Positions 9,640-19,774 of a DNA stretch of 64,000 nt are shown here, piece after piece. Source of the stretch: Candidatus Saccharimonadota bacterium (GTDB taxonomy: Bacteria; Patescibacteriota; Saccharimonadia; Saccharimonadales; Saccharimonadaceae); the NCBI GenBank assembly GCA_028286395.1, contig JAQBRS010000003.1, positions 1 through 64,000 on the forward strand. The letters are read 5' to 3'. Below the pieces are notes generated by a model, which worked only from the letters and a program-made list of their open reading frames with translations, ran no database searches and was not told the DNA's origin. The translations under genes were made by a program, and so were the position numbers. How positions within the stretch are numbered: the first letter of the stretch is position 1; every line of letters starts with the position of its first letter.

Positions 9640-11052
9640 ATGAATTGGAAAACGATTTTTAAATCACTCAAAAACCGCGACATGCAGAAGCGGCTTATTA
9701 TCGTACTGGGTATTATTATTGCCTATCGCTTCTTGTCGCACATTCCGGTGCCTTTGGCTGCGCCAACACAACTTCGTGCAGTGATTAACAGTGTTGTGAG
9801 CAGTACCGATTTCGGTGGTTTCCTTAACCTCCTTTCTGGTGGTGCGCTTGCAAGCTTCTCGATTGTTCTCGTCGGGATGACACCGTTCATTACCGCCTCT
9901 GTGATTACACAGCTTTTGACAAAGGCGATTCCTCGTCTTGAAGAGCTTCACAAAGATGGTGAATCAGGGCGTCGCAAAATTAACCAGTGGACACGTGTTG
10001 CGACTATTCCGCTGGCGATCGTACAGTCAATTGCTTTCATCTTTATCCTTCGTCAGACCGTCTTAGCGGGCAACTCAACGATTCTTAACAGTGCAACGCC
10101 TATTGAGTGGATTGTGGCCGTTACGGCGATGACAGCGGGTTCTGTGCTGCTTATGTGGCTTGGTGAGCTTATTACCGAACAAGGTGTCGGTAACGGTATC
10201 AGCCTTATCATCTTTGCAGGTATTATCAGCCAGCTTCCGACGATGCTTTCAACGATCGGTTCAGGTTTGTTCGATACATCTGGCGGCTCAATGAGCGTCT
10301 TTGGCTGGTTTACGATTCCGGTGAATCCGACGGTCTTCTTTGTGACGATTGCCATTCTGGCGGTCTCGTTAGCGTTGCTGTATATATTGGTAAAGATCAA
10401 CGAAGCCCAGCGTATTATCACGATTAACTACGCGAAGCGCGTGCAGGGTAACAGTAACTACGGTGGCGTAAAGAGCATCCTTCCGGTCAAGCTCATTGCC
10501 GCTGGTGTGATCCCGGTGATCTTTGCTGTCGCATTCTTGTCACTACCGGCTTTCCTCGGACAAGTCTTAAAGGCGACTGGAAACGCTTCATTCCTTGATC
10601 TTGCGAATAACCTCATCCTTTGGTTCCAAGCGCCAACTCCGGGTAACTTTACTGGTTCAACACTGCAGGCCTTCATTTACCCAAGCGCCTACTTTGGCCT
10701 CGTTATCCTCTTTACCTACTTCTATACGGGTATTGTCTTTAACGCCAACGAAATCGCTGAAAACTTGCAAAAGCAAGGTGGCTTCATTGAAGGCATTCGT
10801 CCAGGAGCTACAACCGAGAAATATCTCTCCATGACCGTTAACCGTTTAATTCTGTTCGGATCAATCGTTCTTGGGCTTATTGCCGTCACGCCATTCATCG
10901 CTGAGTTCCTTCTGTATCACGTTGCAGGTATTTCTGGCACAAACCTCTCAATCGGCGGTACAGGGCTCCTCATCGTGGTCTCAGTGGGTCTAGAATCACT
11001 TCGTCAGATCAACTCACGTGCTCTTATGGTCACGTACGACGACTACAAGTAG
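9640..11052 (+). CDS. secY: Protein translocase subunit SecY
   Basis: 10-TM pattern; GGFIEGIRPGATTEKYL and QLLTKAIPRLEEL signatures. Confidence 0.98.
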   Translation: MNWKTIFKSLKNRDMQKRLIIVLGIIIAYRFLSHIPVPLAAPTQLRAVINSVVSSTDFGGFLNLLSGGALASFSIVLVGMTPFITASVITQLLTKAIPRLEELHKDGESGRRKINQWTRVATIPLAIVQSIAFIFILRQTVLAGNSTILNSATPIEWIVAVTAMTAGSVLLMWLGELITEQGVGNGISLIIFAGIISQLPTMLSTIGSGLFDTSGGSMSVFGWFTIPVNPTVFFVTIAILAVSLALLYILVKINEAQRIITINYAKRVQGNSNYGGVKSILPVKLIAAGVIPVIFAVAFLSLPAFLGQVLKATGNASFLDLANNLILWFQAPTPGNFTGSTLQAFIYPSAYFGLVILFTYFYTGIVFNANEIAENLQKQGGFIEGIRPGATTEKYLSMTVNRLILFGSIVLGLIAVTPFIAEFLLYHVAGISGTNLSIGGTGLLIVVSVGLESLRQINSRALMVTYDDYK

Positions 11053-11081
11053 TCTCCAACTCTGCCAACAGGGGTAGTATA

Positions 11082-11110
11082 TTGACTCTAATATATATTA
11101 GTGGTATAAT
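11082..11110 (+). promoter_or_regulatory. Near-consensus promoter upstream of ORF 11179
   Basis: TTGACT - 17 nt - TATAAT, followed by leader hairpin CCGATTG-TTCAC-CAATCGG. Confidence 0.8.
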
Positions 11111-11178
11111 ATACACGATTTAGTAATCCGATTGTTCACCAATCGGGTGAACGACGAACCTGGACAAAGGATATATAC

Positions 11179-11706
11179 ATGCCAAACGTCATTCTCGGCC
11201 GCATCGAAATGCTGGCCGATCTGCACGAACGCGCGGTGGACGGTGACCTCAAACGTCATCTCGCCGTGATTTATGCGGAGGAAGTACGCTTCACTGACGA
11301 AGTTGCAGCCGAGAACGCTCGTCGCGACACGTTGCTGGCTTTCGAGCTCGACAACCTCGTCTATAACATGGCTCAGCGCTGTAAGGCGCGAGGAGTCAAA
11401 GACCGTACTGAACGCTATATCTGGCTCCACACACTCAAGTTCGAGGATTCATTCCTTGACCTCAGTGACAGGGATCAGAAGGATGCTCGCGTGCGGGAAT
11501 ACTTCGATCCACTGCTGGTGCTGTGTGACGGCGATAAGAAGACCCTTCTGGACGCCTACATCAAGGCGCTCGATCGGTACTTCCCGATGGGACGTTCGGA
11601 TCGTACGTGGCGTCCTGAACTTCGCAAGGTGGATTTCACGCCTCGCAGAAAGACGGACACTCGGACGAAGACCTACACGATCGTTCACAACTGGAACCAC
11701 GTCTAG
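11179..11706 (+). CDS. Hypothetical protein, 175 aa, charged
   Basis: SD (AAAGGA), strong promoter, GC-richer codon usage than neighbours, terminator downstream; no family recognised. Confidence 0.75.
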   Translation: MPNVILGRIEMLADLHERAVDGDLKRHLAVIYAEEVRFTDEVAAENARRDTLLAFELDNLVYNMAQRCKARGVKDRTERYIWLHTLKFEDSFLDLSDRDQKDARVREYFDPLLVLCDGDKKTLLDAYIKALDRYFPMGRSDRTWRPELRKVDFTPRRKTDTRTKTYTIVHNWNHV

Positions 11707-11770
11707 AAGGTGGAGTAGACAATGTCTACGAAGAAATCTTCGGGATGGTGGCAGAGTTTATATTCTTTGT

Positions 11771-11818
11771 CCCCATCCTTGAACTGTTAAATAACACTTT
11801 AACGACTCAAGGATGGGG
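11771..11818 (+). terminator. Long inverted repeat / terminator after ORF 11179
   Basis: CCCCATCCTTGA...TCAAGGATGGGG, 12-bp perfect stem. Confidence 0.6.
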
Positions 11819-11966
11819 TAAAATAACTGATTAACATATTGACGGCACGTCTCTTTTTGCTACAATATTAATCATAAATACAATTACATGCCAAAAACGC
11901 GCTGTAATATTCTTGTAAGTGGTTTACGTGAGCGACCTGATAGTGTATAATTCACTACTGTAACTT

Positions 11967-12191
11967 ATGGTAGCTCAAAAAGAAGTCATTAAAATGCGAG
12001 GAAAGGTTGTGGAAGCACTGCCTAATACGCAATTTAAGATTGAATTGGAGAACAACCTAAGCATCATCGGGCACATTAGCGGAAAAATGCGTAAAAACTA
12101 TATCCGCCTCGTACCTGGTGATCAGGTGGACGTTGAGATGACCCCTTACGATCTTAGTAAGGGAAGAATCACGTATCGCCACAAAGATTAA
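11967..12191 (+). CDS. infA: Translation initiation factor IF-1
   Basis: [17 protein letters not shown]...[37 protein letters not shown]. Confidence 0.97.
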   Translation: MVAQKEVIKMRGKVVEALPNTQFKIELENNLSIIGHISGKMRKNYIRLVPGDQVDVEMTPYDLSKGRITYRHKD

Positions 12192-12219
12192 ATGTAATAA
12201 CTGGAGTTTTTAATCGTTC

Positions 12220-12336
12220 ATGAAAGTTCGTGCGAGCGTAAAAAAAATCAGTCCGGGTGACCAGATAGTTCGTCGTAAGGGCGTTCTTCGTGTCATCAAC
12301 AAGAAGAAACCTAAAAATAAGCAAAGGCAGGGTTAA
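12220..12336 (+). CDS. rpmJ: 50S ribosomal protein L36, cysteine-free (missed by supplied ORF track, 38 aa)
   Basis: Translation [38 protein letters not shown]. Confidence 0.93.
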   Translation: MKVRASVKKISPGDQIVRRKGVLRVINKKKPKNKQRQG

Positions 12337-12338
12337 GC

Positions 12339-12725
12339 ATGGCTCGAATTGCAGGGATTGTAATCCCAGCTGAAAAGCAAGTGCAGATCGCGTTGACGTA
12401 TATTTACGGCATCGGTCCACACTTCGCATCGACCATCCTTGCGGCGGTTAATATCGAACCGACCACTCGGGTGAAAGATCTCACCGAGGCTGAAGAGCAA
12501 CGACTTCGCGAAGTAATCGACCGTGATTACACCGTGGAAGGCGATCTACAACGTCTCGTAACTAACAATATTAAACGATTGAAAGACATTAACAGCTACC
12601 GTGGCCTTCGTCACAAGTCTGGTCTTCCAGTTCATGGTCAACGTACCCGAACAAATGCACGTACTCGTAAGGGTCGCGCAATTGCCGTCGGTGGCGCACA
12701 ACCTAAATCAGCAACTAAGACCTAG
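12339..12725 (+). CDS. rpsM: 30S ribosomal protein S13
   Basis: [26 protein letters not shown]...[26 protein letters not shown]. Confidence 0.97.
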   Translation: MARIAGIVIPAEKQVQIALTYIYGIGPHFASTILAAVNIEPTTRVKDLTEAEEQRLREVIDRDYTVEGDLQRLVTNNIKRLKDINSYRGLRHKSGLPVHGQRTRTNARTRKGRAIAVGGAQPKSATKT

Positions 12726-12739
12726 GAAAGGAACAGATT

Positions 12740-13129
12740 ATGGCAGATTCATCTACTACAAAGAAGAAGCAAAAACGATCAGTTCCTTCTGGTCAGTTGC
12801 ACATTCAGGCAACGTTTAACAACACGATTGTTAGCTTTACTGATAAAAAAGGAAACGTTCTTACCCAAAGTAGCGCTGGCGCTACTGGCTTCCGTGGAAG
12901 TAAAAAGGGAACAGCATATGCAGCACAAGTTGCAGCCGAAAAAGCAGCGGAAGCTGCAAAAGGCCAATACGGCGTTGCCGCTGTTGACGTATTCGTTAAG
13001 GGTGTCGGCATGGGTCGTGACGCTGCAATCCGCGCGTTAGGTGCATTCGATATCACTATCGATAGTATTAAAGAGGTAACAGGCGTTCCACACGGTGGCG
13101 TTCGTCCTCGAAAGGCACGAAGGGGCTAA
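12740..13129 (+). CDS. rpsK: 30S ribosomal protein S11
   Basis: HIQATFNNTIVSFTDKKGN...PHGGVRPRKARRG. Confidence 0.97.
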   Translation: MADSSTTKKKQKRSVPSGQLHIQATFNNTIVSFTDKKGNVLTQSSAGATGFRGSKKGTAYAAQVAAEKAAEAAKGQYGVAAVDVFVKGVGMGRDAAIRALGAFDITIDSIKEVTGVPHGGVRPRKARRG

Positions 13130-13132
13130 CAT

Positions 13133-13750
13133 ATGGCACGAGATACATCCCCAATTGTTAAACAATCTCGTCGCGAAGGGTATGCACTGCATCCTAAAGC
13201 GCACAAGGTTATGGCGAAAAAGACTGGAATTCCAGGTCAGCACGCTAATGGACGTCAGGGTAAGCCTAGTCTTTACCTGACACAACTTCGTGAAAAGCAA
13301 AAAGTTCGTCGTTTGTACGGTCTTCTTGAGAAGCAATTCGCAAAACTCATGGATGAAGCAATTCGTCGTGACGGTCTTGCCGGTGAAAACCTTCTTCAGA
13401 TGCTCGAACAACGAATGGACAATGCTGTGTACCGCGCTGGTTTTGCAACGAGCCGTCGCGCAGCTCGTCAACTTGTTGGACACGGACACTTTATGTTAAA
13501 CGGCCGTCGTGTTGATATTCCATCAATTCGTCTTAAAGCCGGTGACGAAATCGTTGTTCGTCCAAAAAGTACAAAATCAGGTTACTTTACCGTACTTGAT
13601 GATGTTGTGAAGAACTCTAGCCAGGTAGCACTTAGCTGGATCAAGAGCGACGCAAAGAAAATGACGATCTCAGTTACAGGTTTACCAACCCGTGCTGAAG
13701 CAGAGCCAGATATTAACGAACAACTAATCGTTGAGTATTACTCACGTTAA
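13133..13750 (+). CDS. rpsD: 30S ribosomal protein S4 (cysteine-free)
   Basis: QLREKQKVRRLYGLLEKQF...LLQMLEQRMDNAVYRAGFATSRRAARQLVGHGHF S4 domain. Confidence 0.97.
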   Translation: MARDTSPIVKQSRREGYALHPKAHKVMAKKTGIPGQHANGRQGKPSLYLTQLREKQKVRRLYGLLEKQFAKLMDEAIRRDGLAGENLLQMLEQRMDNAVYRAGFATSRRAARQLVGHGHFMLNGRRVDIPSIRLKAGDEIVVRPKSTKSGYFTVLDDVVKNSSQVALSWIKSDAKKMTISVTGLPTRAEAEPDINEQLIVEYYSR

Positions 13751-13769
13751 GGGTAAGGAGCCTACCACA

Positions 13770-14693
13770 ATGTCAAAAGTCATTCACAACCCAGCACTTG
13801 CAAGCGTCGAAGAGCACAGCGCGACTAGTGCGTCGTTCGTTATTGAGCCTCTACAAGCCGGTTACGGAAACACTCTCGGTAACAGTCTTCGTCGCGTACT
13901 TCTTTCAAGCATCAAAGGTGGCGCTATCGTTGCCTTCCGTATTGAAGGATCGAGCCACGAATTCACGACCGTTCCAGGTGTAAAAGAAGATGTCGTTGAC
14001 ATCATGCTTAACCTCAAGAACATTAAAGTTAAGGTAAGTACTGACGAACCTGTTGAACTACGTCTTGAGAAAAAGGGAACTGGCGTTATTACTGCCGGTG
14101 ATATCAAAACTTCTGGTGATGTTGAAATCATCAACAAAGACCAAATTATCGCAACCATTGATGACCCTAAAAAGTCTATTGTTATCGACTTCGTTGTCGA
14201 AGCTGGTCGTGGATATGAAACTATCGAAGACTCAAGTGTTAATCGTCTCCACAGTGACATGATTGCACTCGACGCTATCTTTAGTCCAGTACTCCGTGTG
14301 CGTTACAAGGTTGACTCAACTCGTGTTGGTCAAGAAACAAACCTCGACAAGCTTCAGCTTAATGTTGAAACTGACGGTTCTATCACTCCTCGTGAAGCAT
14401 TCGAAGAAGCCGCTGCTATCTTGGTAAACCAATACACTGCACTCGCTGGTTCAACAACTGTTGAAGCTGCTCCTGCACTTGGTCAAGATACTGAAGAAGA
14501 ATCAAACGAACTCAACACACCAATTGAAGAGTTAAACCTCAGCGCGCGCACCGCTAACGCTCTCACAAACAACGAAATCCGTACTGTCCGTGACCTTGTC
14601 ACTCTTTCAGAACAAGACCTTCGTGAGTTAAAGGGATTCGGAAGCAAAGCGCTTGATGAAGTTAAAGATAAATTGGCTGAACTGGAAATCTAG
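13770..14693 (+). CDS. rpoA: DNA-directed RNA polymerase subunit alpha (ATG 13770 preferred over track start 13731)
   Basis: GYGNTLGNSLRRVLLSSIKGGAI; C-terminal alphaCTD LSARTANALTNNEIRTVRDL. Confidence 0.97.
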   Translation: MSKVIHNPALASVEEHSATSASFVIEPLQAGYGNTLGNSLRRVLLSSIKGGAIVAFRIEGSSHEFTTVPGVKEDVVDIMLNLKNIKVKVSTDEPVELRLEKKGTGVITAGDIKTSGDVEIINKDQIIATIDDPKKSIVIDFVVEAGRGYETIEDSSVNRLHSDMIALDAIFSPVLRVRYKVDSTRVGQETNLDKLQLNVETDGSITPREAFEEAAAILVNQYTALAGSTTVEAAPALGQDTEEESNELNTPIEELNLSARTANALTNNEIRTVRDLVTLSEQDLRELKGFGSKALDEVKDKLAELEI

Positions 14694-14695
14694 AC

Positions 14696-15121
14696 ATGCA
14701 CCGACACGGATATAAAGGACGTAAATTTGGACGAGAACGCGATCAACGACGCGCTCTGCTTAAGGGACTTGCAACAAGTCTCGTTGAGCACGGCAAAATC
14801 GAGACCACGCACCCTAAAGCCAAAGAACTCGTCCGCTACATTGAAAAGCTTATCACCAAAGCTAAAAAAGGTGATCTTGCGAACCGACGCCGCGTTATTG
14901 CTGGCCTCTCAACCCAAGCTGCTGCTTTCCGTCTTGTTGACGTGATTGCACCACAGTTGACTGGTCGTACAAGCGGACACGTTCGTGTAGAGCGAACTCG
15001 ACTTCGAATCGGTGACGGTGCCCAAATGGCCACTATCGCTTTCGTCGACGAGATTTCAGAAACTCCAGTGCCTGCTAAAGCGGTTACTGCAAAGAAAACT
15101 GCTGCAAAGGAGACTAAGTAA
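14696..15121 (+). CDS. rplQ: 50S ribosomal protein L17
   Basis: [46 protein letters not shown]-type. Confidence 0.97.
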   Translation: [141 protein letters not shown]

Positions 15122-15564
15122 TGGTTGTTAACTCAAAAACTTTCAGTCTACGAACTGAAGACACGAGCCGTGAATGGTTCTTGATTGATGCTGCAGAAAT
15201 TCCACTCGGACGTACTGCAACAAAGATTGCTAACCTTCTTATCGGTAAATCTAAGGTAACTTACACCCCTCACGTTGATAACGGTGACTACGTTGTTGTC
15301 ATCAACGCTGACAAGCTTGTTGTTACTGGTGATAAAGAAATCGGTAAAGTATACTACCGACACAGTGGATTCCCAGGTGGAATTAGCGACGCAACTCTTA
15401 AAGAAGTGCGTGCTAAGCACCCTGAACGAATCATCGAAGAAGCTGTGAAGGGTATGATCCCTAAAAACAAGCTTGCCGCTGGTCGTATGGCACGCCTTCG
15501 TGTGTTCCCTGGGGAAACTCATACACACACTGCACAAACCCCTAAGAAAGTGGAGATGAAATAA
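15121..15564 (+). CDS. rplM: 50S ribosomal protein L13
   Basis: REWFLIDAAEIPLGRTATKIANLLIGK...YRHSGFPGG. Confidence 0.97.
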   Translation: MVVNSKTFSLRTEDTSREWFLIDAAEIPLGRTATKIANLLIGKSKVTYTPHVDNGDYVVVINADKLVVTGDKEIGKVYYRHSGFPGGISDATLKEVRAKHPERIIEEAVKGMIPKNKLAAGRMARLRVFPGETHTHTAQTPKKVEMK

Positions 15565-15971
15565 TGGCTACAACACCTGCTGGAACCTATTTCTACGGAC
15601 TTGGACGACGCAAGAGTGCCACTGCACGTGCACGCCTCTATGCTGGTAAAGGTTCAATTGTGATTAACGATAAGACTGCTACTGAATACTTTTCAGATAA
15701 CAAGACTATGGTTGCTGAAATCACTGATCCACTTGCCCTTGTTGGCAAGCAAAAAGACTACGATATCACTATCCTTGTTCAAGGTGGTGGTACTGCCGGC
15801 CAAGTTGACGCAATCAAGCTTGCGATCGCGAAAGCGCTCACAACTGCACACTCTGACCTACGTTCAACTCTTAAGAAAGCCGAGTTCCTAAAACGTGACT
15901 CTCGTGAGAAAGAACGTAAGAAGTACGGACTTCGTTCTGCTCGTAAGAAAGAACAGTTCTCAAAGCGTTAA
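15564..15971 (+). CDS. rpsI: 30S ribosomal protein S9
   Basis: YGLGRRKSATARARLYAGKG...KKYGLRSARKKEQFSKR. Confidence 0.97.
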   Translation: MATTPAGTYFYGLGRRKSATARARLYAGKGSIVINDKTATEYFSDNKTMVAEITDPLALVGKQKDYDITILVQGGGTAGQVDAIKLAIAKALTTAHSDLRSTLKKAEFLKRDSREKERKKYGLRSARKKEQFSKR

Positions 15972-15985
15972 TTCGCTTATTGTAC

Positions 15986-16019
15986 AAAAAGAGCTCCAAT
16001 CAATGGAGCTCTTTTTTTG
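15986..16019 (+). terminator. Intrinsic terminator after rpsI
   Basis: AAAAAGAGCTCCA-ATCAA-TGGAGCTCTTTTTTT. Confidence 0.9.
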
Positions 16020-16058
16020 TATGCATTTTATGGGGGTAAGTAAGCTATAATAGAGGCA

Positions 16059-17096
16059 ATGAGTAAATCAGTCATCTTAACTGGGCTTCGTGCCAACAAT
16101 AACCTGACGATCGGGAACTATTTTGGTGGCATGCTGCCAATTATCGATATGGCTAAGAACCGTTCGGCTGATTACCAGGTGAACATGTTTATTCCCGACC
16201 TTCACAGCATCACAACGCCGGTTGATTATAGTGCGATTAATGCACAGATTTTATTGACGGCTAAACACTTCGTTGCGGCCGGGCTCCCTTTGGATAATCC
16301 GGATATTCATTTATACCGCCAAAGCTACATTTCTGCACACTCAGAACTGACGTGGATTCTTGATTGCATGACCGGTATCGGTGAAATGAACCGTATGACG
16401 CAGTTTAAGGACAAATCAGGCACTATTGGTGACGAGAGGGTTAGTGTTGGGCTTTTCAATTACCCTGTCCTTATGGCGGCTGATATCCTGTTGTATGGCT
16501 CTGAATATGTCCCCGTTGGTGACGATCAGACGCAACACCTTGAGTTCACGCGTGATATTGGTGAACGGATGAACAAAAGCTTCGGTGATATCTTTATCAT
16601 TCCAAAAGCCGTCAAAGAACAACACAAGTTCTTCGGCAAAGAACAGGGACTTCGCATTAAAGACCTGCAAGATCCTTCAAAGAAGATGAGTAAGAGTGAT
16701 GAATCTGGAAAAGGTGTCATCTTCCTTAGTGATACGCCTGAAGCCGCAGCTCGCAAAGTGATGAGCGCCGTCACTGATGAAAAAGCATACGTTCGTTTTG
16801 ACCGCGAGAATCAACCGGGCATCAGTAACTTACTTGAAATCCTCGCACTGCTTCAAGGTCGCGACCTCAAAGAAGTAGTGGCTGAGTTCGAAGGTCACAC
16901 ACTTTACGGAGATTTTAAGGCTATTGTCGCCGAAGAAGTTCGTCGTTTCCTTATTAATTTCCAAAAGAAGTTACACGATGTCGATGACACTGCAGTTATG
17001 AAGAAACTCGAAGCATCTGAAAAAGCATTGACCGTGACGGCAAACGCCACCTTACTTCGCGCGCAACAAGCCGTCGGACTGCGTTCGGGGAAATAG
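16059..17096 (+). CDS. trpS: Tryptophanyl-tRNA synthetase
   Basis: TGLRANNNLTIGNYFGGM (HIGH-like), KMSKS; leaderless -10 TATAAT 7 nt upstream. Confidence 0.96.
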   Translation: MSKSVILTGLRANNNLTIGNYFGGMLPIIDMAKNRSADYQVNMFIPDLHSITTPVDYSAINAQILLTAKHFVAAGLPLDNPDIHLYRQSYISAHSELTWILDCMTGIGEMNRMTQFKDKSGTIGDERVSVGLFNYPVLMAADILLYGSEYVPVGDDQTQHLEFTRDIGERMNKSFGDIFIIPKAVKEQHKFFGKEQGLRIKDLQDPSKKMSKSDESGKGVIFLSDTPEAAARKVMSAVTDEKAYVRFDRENQPGISNLLEILALLQGRDLKEVVAEFEGHTLYGDFKAIVAEEVRRFLINFQKKLHDVDDTAVMKKLEASEKALTVTANATLLRAQQAVGLRSGK

Positions 17097-17097
17097 C

Positions 17098-18273
17098 ATG
17101 TCGAAGACCCTTACTCGAGATATCCGCGTCTTACTGCGACAATTTGAAATTGCCGGTGAATTAACTGCCAAGGCAGAGATTTCACAGTCAAAAGAGACAG
17201 AACTCCACCAAGGCGTGAACCTCATCACCTTTGTTTTTGAGAAGACTCGTTATTATATGTTGATCGATGGAAACGCCGATGACGACAAGCACTATATCTT
17301 AGAGCAGATCCAGTCACAGAACTCTGAGGTCATTGGGCACGTCGTCAAGAATCCACTCGATAACACGCAAACGACATACGGCATGCCATTTAAAGGTAAA
17401 GACGCGTACCTATTTAAGGTAACGACACCGAAACGACGACTTGACCTTGAACTTGCCACTCGTTACCCAAAAATTACTCGAAGTACATTACAGAAGTATA
17501 TTAAGGCTGGTCATGTAAAGGTTGACGGTATCGTTGTGACACGACCAAAGCAGGATGTGCTCGAGACCGATGATATTGCGATGGTTCCACCTGAATACAC
17601 TGACTTTAGTGCTCAAGAACTGCCAATTATCTATATTGACGACAATGTGATCGTGATCAACAAGCCTATAGGCGTTTTGACGCACTCTAAGGGCGTTTTG
17701 AACGATGAGTTTACGGTTGCCGACTTCTTCCGCCGTTATACCACCTTCGGCCTTGAAACAAGCCGTCCTGGTATTGTGCACCGCCTTGACCGCGACACAA
17801 GCGGCGTTATTATTGGTGCTCGTCACGATGAAGCCGCCGACATGCTAAAGAAACAATTTGCGGATCGAAAAGCGAAGAAAGAATACATCGCCGTGACAGA
17901 AGGTATTCCAAAGGTTGCTTCTGCAGTGATTGATCTTCCCATTGGACGAAATCCTTCCGCTCCAAGTACATTCCGTGTCGACCCTAGTGGCAAGATGGCG
18001 ATGACTACCTATGAAGTCGTCGATACAAACGAAACCCAAGCGCTTGTAAAATTGTGGCCAAAGACTGGCCGCACACATCAACTTCGTGTGCACATGCAGT
18101 ATCTTAACGCACCGATTGCTGGCGATAGAATGTATGGAAAGAAAAAAGCCGAACGCTTATTCCTTCATGCGCACAGCCTTGAAATCACGATCCCTGCCTC
18201 TAAGCGTGAAACGTTTGTTGCCCCCGTTCCTAAGGAATTTATCGATAAGTTCCCTGGATACAAGCATGCCTAA
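17098..18273 (+). CDS. RluA/RluD-family pseudouridine synthase with ~110-aa N-terminal extension, S4 domain
   Basis: PGIVHRLDRDTSGVIIGARH; GRTHQLRVHMQYLNAPIAGDRMYG. Confidence 0.93.
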   Translation: MSKTLTRDIRVLLRQFEIAGELTAKAEISQSKETELHQGVNLITFVFEKTRYYMLIDGNADDDKHYILEQIQSQNSEVIGHVVKNPLDNTQTTYGMPFKGKDAYLFKVTTPKRRLDLELATRYPKITRSTLQKYIKAGHVKVDGIVVTRPKQDVLETDDIAMVPPEYTDFSAQELPIIYIDDNVIVINKPIGVLTHSKGVLNDEFTVADFFRRYTTFGLETSRPGIVHRLDRDTSGVIIGARHDEAADMLKKQFADRKAKKEYIAVTEGIPKVASAVIDLPIGRNPSAPSTFRVDPSGKMAMTTYEVVDTNETQALVKLWPKTGRTHQLRVHMQYLNAPIAGDRMYGKKKAERLFLHAHSLEITIPASKRETFVAPVPKEFIDKFPGYKHA

Positions 18274-19096
18274 TGCGTATATTCATCCTCATACACAGCA
18301 ACATCTAGATCTTATTGCTCACAATTTACCGCAGTCGATGGTGTTTACAGGCTCGGACGGTATCGGACTTTTATCTATAGTTTCATATGTTGCTGATTTG
18401 GCGCATACCAAGCCAATCTATGTACTTCCTGAAAAAGACGACAAAGTAGATATCGAAAAAGGAGTCATTACGGTGGATGTCATCCGACGACTCTATTCGA
18501 TGACAAAAACGATCGAGACGGGAACACGCCTAATTGTGGTTGATTATGCCGAACGAATGGGCGTGCAGGCGCAAAATGCTTTCTTGAAACTCCTTGAAGA
18601 GCCAGGAGTTAATACGCATTTCATCTTGTTGACGCATACTGTCTCTAAGCTGCTTCCAACGATTCGATCTCGGGTTCAGATTACAGAGGTACATCCGATT
18701 ACTTTAGCGCAATCCGAACAGCTTCTCGATGAGCTACAGGTCACGGATACTCAGAAACGTGCGCAACTTTTGTTTATCGCGACTGGATTACCCGCACAGC
18801 TAACAGTGCTTGCAAATGATGAAAAGCTATTTGATGCACGAGCTCAGGTGATTCGTGATGCGCGAACGTATCTTCAAGGTACGATGTATGATCGCCTAAA
18901 GCTTTCCTTGCAATATAAAGATGATAGGGCAGGGGCGTTGATTCTCCTTTTGGACGCGATGAAGCTCTTGCAGGGATCTTTAAAGACGGGCAAGAACCCG
19001 GAACAAGTCAAAAAGATTAGTATTTTGTTAAAAGCGCACGAACGCATCGAAGCCAACGGCAACGTTCGACTACAACTCGCCTCAGTTATGCTATAA
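18266..19096 (+). CDS. holB: DNA polymerase III delta'-like subunit (ATG 18266)
   Basis: RLIVVDYAERMGVQAQNAFLKLLEEPGVNTHFILLTHTVSKLLPTIRSR. Confidence 0.88.
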   Translation: MPNAYIHPHTQQHLDLIAHNLPQSMVFTGSDGIGLLSIVSYVADLAHTKPIYVLPEKDDKVDIEKGVITVDVIRRLYSMTKTIETGTRLIVVDYAERMGVQAQNAFLKLLEEPGVNTHFILLTHTVSKLLPTIRSRVQITEVHPITLAQSEQLLDELQVTDTQKRAQLLFIATGLPAQLTVLANDEKLFDARAQVIRDARTYLQGTMYDRLKLSLQYKDDRAGALILLLDAMKLLQGSLKTGKNPEQVKKISILLKAHERIEANGNVRLQLASVML

Positions 19097-19104
19097 TAAA
19101 GGCA

Positions 19105-19758
19105 ATGCTAGGCCTTATCATTATTGCCTTAATCGGTGCCTGGGCACTGTATCAGCGACAAACTATTAGTGAAGTCGTCAGTGATTTGCCCTCAAAACTT
19201 TCTGACAAGCTCGATCAACTATGGTCAATTGCTCAGACGTCACTTCAGGATCGTAAGTATCTTCGTGCTGAAAAAGCGCTCCTCACGATTCTTCGTGTTG
19301 ATGAACGAAATGCCAGCGCGTATAACCGACTGGGTATCCTCTACGCGAAACAGCAGCAATACAAGGAGGCAATCGAATGTTTCGAGATCGCTCAATCACT
19401 CGAACCAAGTGCCAGTAGTCTTCATAACGTCGGCCTTATCTACTATGAAACAAAGACGTATGAAAAAGCAGCACTCGCCTTCGAACAAGCGCTTGCGATG
19501 GACAGTGACCTCTCTTCGCGCCACATTGCCTACGCAAAGGTACAAGAGAAGCTCGGTAACGATCGTAAGATGATCGACTCTCTTGAGCGTGCAATTGAAC
19601 TCGATCCAATCCCTCAGACACTTACCATCCTTGCTGACGCATACGAACGTGTCGGTGAATCTCTTCTTGCGCTTGACCTTCGCGAACGAGCAGCCAAAAT
19701 GATCATTCCACAGGGCCAGCCAAAGCAAGTAAAACAGCCACGTCGCGTGGTAATGTAA
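19105..19758 (+). CDS. Membrane-anchored TPR-repeat protein
   Basis: N-terminal TM; tandem TPRs (AYNRLGILYAKQQQYKEAIECFEIAQSLEP). Confidence 0.85.
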   Translation: MLGLIIIALIGAWALYQRQTISEVVSDLPSKLSDKLDQLWSIAQTSLQDRKYLRAEKALLTILRVDERNASAYNRLGILYAKQQQYKEAIECFEIAQSLEPSASSLHNVGLIYYETKTYEKAALAFEQALAMDSDLSSRHIAYAKVQEKLGNDRKMIDSLERAIELDPIPQTLTILADAYERVGESLLALDLRERAAKMIIPQGQPKQVKQPRRVVM

Positions 19759-19774
19759 CGATAAGGAGTAGCAT

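Noticed and set aside
11273-11782. 169-aa alternate-frame ORF overlapping 11179-11706
   Set aside because: Arg/Ser/Trp-rich out-of-frame translation; SD and promoter fit the other frame.
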